Notes under the pieces: generated by a model
Told to the model about the DNA's origin: nothing
The model's input: the letters and a program-made list of their open reading frames with translations, nothing else
Databases searched by the model: none
Shown here: positions 4,865-6,762 of the stretch, one piece after another
Position numbering within the stretch: position 1 is the stretch's first letter
How the letters are laid out: the number at the start of each line of letters is the position of its first letter
Translations under genes and position numbers: made by a program
Assembly: GCA_016764135.1 (NCBI GenBank)
Contig: JAESSL010000197.1
Location: 1 to 6,762 of the forward strand
DNA from: Alphaproteobacteria bacterium
Lineage (GTDB): Bacteria; Pseudomonadota; Alphaproteobacteria; UBA8366; GCA-2717185
Length of the DNA: 6,762 bases
Direction: 5' to 3'

Positions 4865-6762
4865 TCAGTATTTACCGCCCAGTTGCGCCGGTGCGGCGGC
4901 GCCAAGATCCGGCCTGTCGGACCCGTCAATAAGAACGCTCGCATCTTCGTTCACGCCAATTTTATAGGCTTCCAAAATAACCGGTCGATCGCCAGGCCGG
5001 GCGAGTCGCCCCGTCGTCGCGTGTACGCGAACGAGTCGCACGCTTTCAGGAATGCGGAAGGGAACGCTCGGTTTATCCTTGAGCGCCAACGCCATGAAAT
5101 CCCGGAATATCGGCGCCGCCACCGACGACCCTGTTTCGCGACGCCCAAGCGGCCTGGGCGAATCGAACCCCGCAAAAACACCCACCGCGAGATCGGGCGC
5201 AAAACCTATGAACCACGTATCCTTTTCCTCGTTGGTCGTGCCGGTTTTTCCGGCCAGCGGCTTGCCAACCGCCCGGATGCGCCGCCCGGTGCCGCGCTGC
5301 ACGACGCCCTGCAACATGGAAACAATCTGATATGCGCTCGCGGGGCTTGTAACGATTTCCCGTTGGTCCGGGATTTTCGGCGCCGGTTGGCCGCGCCAGG
5401 CGCCGCTGCTGCAATCCGCACAAGGGCGCGTATCATGGCGAAACACCGTCTTTCCATTGCGGTCCTGAATGCGGTCGATAAAGGTCGGCGTAATCCGTTT
5501 CCCGCCATTCACCAGCATGGCGTAGGCGGTTGTCAAACGGAGTAGCACGGTTTCACCGGCGCCCAGAGACATCGAAAGCTGTGTCGGCATATTGTGGAAA
5601 ATGCCAAACCGTTCCGCATATTCCGAAACGACGTCCATTCCAATCGCGCGCGCCAACCGGACCGTCATCAGGTTCCGGGACTTTTCGATCCCCAGCCGCA
5701 TCGGACTCGGGCCGTAATATTTGTTGGAATAGTTTGCGGGTTTCCATTTGCGCAGACCCGGCCCTTGATCCAGCACAAAGGGTGCATCGAGAATCAAGGT
5801 GCTGGGCGTATAGCCTTTGTCCAGCGCCGCCAGATAGACGAAGGGCTTAAACGCCGATCCCGGCTGGCGTTTTGCCTGCGTCGCGCGATTGAACTCACTT
5901 AGCGCGTAATGAAAGCCGCCGCTCATCGCCAGAACACGGCCCGTATGAGGATCCAGAACAACGATGGCGCCGTCAATTTCCGGGATCTGTCGCAATTTAT
6001 AGACCGGCTCTGGCGGCGGCGCGTCAGCGGCGGGCTTTTCGGCTTTCGCCGTCTTCGCCGTCACCTTTTCCAGCGGGGCCTCCACCGCTTCAACCAGCAC
6101 AACGTCGCCGATCTTCAGCACGTCGCCCGGGCGCCTGATCCTCGGCCCCACGCGACGCTTCTTCAATGGTTTGCGCGCCCAGGACAACCCGGACAACAAC
6201 AACCGCACCATCCGCCCGTTATCCAATCCGATATCGGCGCCGTCATCATCCAGCGCTAGGACAACTGCGAGGTTCCAATCGTCAACGCCTGGTGGGCCTT
6301 TCACATTTCGCAGCGCGCCAAACCAGCCTTGTTCAATCGACACGTTGCCGATAGGACCGCGCCATCCATGGCGACGATCATAGGCCGATAAGCCTTGACG
6401 CAATGCGGTCTCGGCGAAGGCCTGCAGTTGCGAATCAAGCGTCGTGCGAACCGATAACCCGCCTTCATACAATTGATCCTCGCCGAACTGCGCCGCTAGT
6501 TTGCGCCGGACTTCCTCAACAAAATAATCCGCCTCGACAAACTCTGTTTCGCTGCGCGGAATGACCCGTAACGATGATCGGCGGGCGCTGTTCGCTGTTT
6601 CATGGTCGATATAGCCCTCCGCCAGCATTCGTCCGACGACCCAATTTCGACGCGCCGTCGCCGCAGCGGTTTTTCGCAAGGGGTGATAATTATTCGGCGC
6701 CTTGGGCAGCGCCGCCAAATACGCGATTTCAGCCGTGTTCAGCTCACTGAGTGATTTGTCGA
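4865..6762 (-). CDS. mrcA: Penicillin-binding protein 1A (GT51/transpeptidase), N-terminus outside window
   Basis: This bifunctional inner-membrane enzyme polymerises and crosslinks peptidoglycan in the periplasm. The reading frame is open from the window edge (first whole codon at 6760), so 632 C-terminal residues are visible. The membrane anchor and most of the glycosyltransferase are missing. Counting from 6760, the glycosyltransferase tail is seen as ELNTAEIAYLAALPKAPNNY. An OB-like region follows, ending in a Lys/Ala/Pro-rich linker at about 228-252. The penicillin-binding transpeptidase comes next, with SAFK (302-305, active-site Ser302), SRN (361-363) and KTGTT (505-509). A CADC pair lies at 447-450 between the last two motifs. 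All three transpeptidase motifs are intact. The gene ends in TGA. prfB follows in the same direction after 117 bases, the order I recall for alphaproteobacteria, where an amidase usually precedes mrcA. No internal start should be used; a TTG at 6718 lies within conserved sequence. Confidence 0.95.
   Translation of the reverse strand, partial: DKSLSELNTAEIAYLAALPKAPNNYHPLRKTAAATARRNWVVGRMLAEGYIDHETANSARRSSLRVIPRSETEFVEADYFVEEVRRKLAAQFGEDQLYEGGLSVRTTLDSQLQAFAETALRQGLSAYDRRHGWRGPIGNVSIEQGWFGALRNVKGPPGVDDWNLAVVLALDDDGADIGLDNGRMVRLLLSGLSWARKPLKKRRVGPRIRRPGDVLKIGDVVLVEAVEAPLEKVTAKTAKAEKPAADAPPPEPVYKLRQIPEIDGAIVVLDPHTGRVLAMSGGFHYALSEFNRATQAKRQPGSAFKPFVYLAALDKGYTPSTLILDAPFVLDQGPGLRKWKPANYSNKYYGPSPMRLGIEKSRNLMTVRLARAIGMDVVSEYAERFGIFHNMPTQLSMSLGAGETVLLRLTTAYAMLVNGGKRITPTFIDRIQDRNGKTVFRHDTRPCADCSSGAWRGQPAPKIPDQREIVTSPASAYQIVSMLQGVVQRGTGRRIRAVGKPLAGKTGTTNEEKDTWFIGFAPDLAVGVFAGFDSPRPLGRRETGSSVAAPIFRDFMALALKDKPSVPFRIPESVRLVRVHATTGRLARPGDRPVILEAYKIGVNEDASVLIDGSDRPDLGAAAPAQLGGKY

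Noticed and set aside
4865..4867. UGA reassigned to tryptophan
   Set aside because: Tryptophans in the conserved proteins are TGG, no gene needs readthrough of TGA, and prfB with its UGA-sensing frameshift is present.
4370..5545. 391-codon open frame on the plus strand, antisense to prfB and mrcA
   Set aside because: It opens with GTG, lies opposite two well-conserved genes over nearly all its length, has no recognisable domain and an Arg/Ser/Pro-rich composition typical of antisense shadows in GC-rich DNA.

Overview
This window looks like an ordinary chromosomal stretch from an alphaproteobacterium of moderately high GC content. The lineage call rests on protein character: the RF2 and PBP1A sequences read as alphaproteobacterial, and a DUF455-type ferritin-like protein and a peroxiredoxin lacking the C50 cysteine are present. 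The minus-strand order mrcA -> prfB matches the rne-amidase-mrcA-prfB neighbourhood I recall from that class. There is no transposase, phage gene, CRISPR array, rRNA or tRNA.

Layout: (1) About 1-1750, plus strand: the 3' tail of an unseen upstream gene (possibly glnE) overlaps the start of a Bcp-type thiol peroxidase by ATGA. A PLP-dependent class I/II aminotransferase follows 3 bases after bcp ends, so these probably form one operon. (2) 1751-1897: a spacer holding a 27-bp tandem duplication that begins inside the aminotransferase stop region, a weak promoter candidate, and a strong Shine-Dalgarno sequence. (3) 1898-3554, plus strand: a fumarylacetoacetate-hydrolase-family enzyme and a DUF455 ferritin-like diiron protein, which overlaps or nearly abuts it and appears to use a TTG start. 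(4) 3547-3639: a convergent spacer opening with a five-copy 8-bp tandem repeat that also begins on a stop codon. (5) 3640-4747, minus strand: prfB (peptide chain release factor 2) with a classic programmed +1 frameshift, so the full product is about 368 aa rather than the 339 aa of the downstream frame. (6) 4748-4864: the prfB leader, with a promoter candidate and a hairpin. (7) 4865-6762, minus strand: mrcA (PBP1A), which lacks its N-terminus because the gene runs off the window.

The genes serve translation termination, cell-wall synthesis, peroxide defence and small-molecule metabolism. I see no new multi-gene system. The most interesting signal is in RF2: the tripeptide that reads the stop codon is PPF where the reference is SPF. 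It coincides with a local stop-codon set of three TAG, two TAA and one TGA, and with two tandem arrays that duplicate stop codons. Each observation is individually modest, and the link between them is inference.
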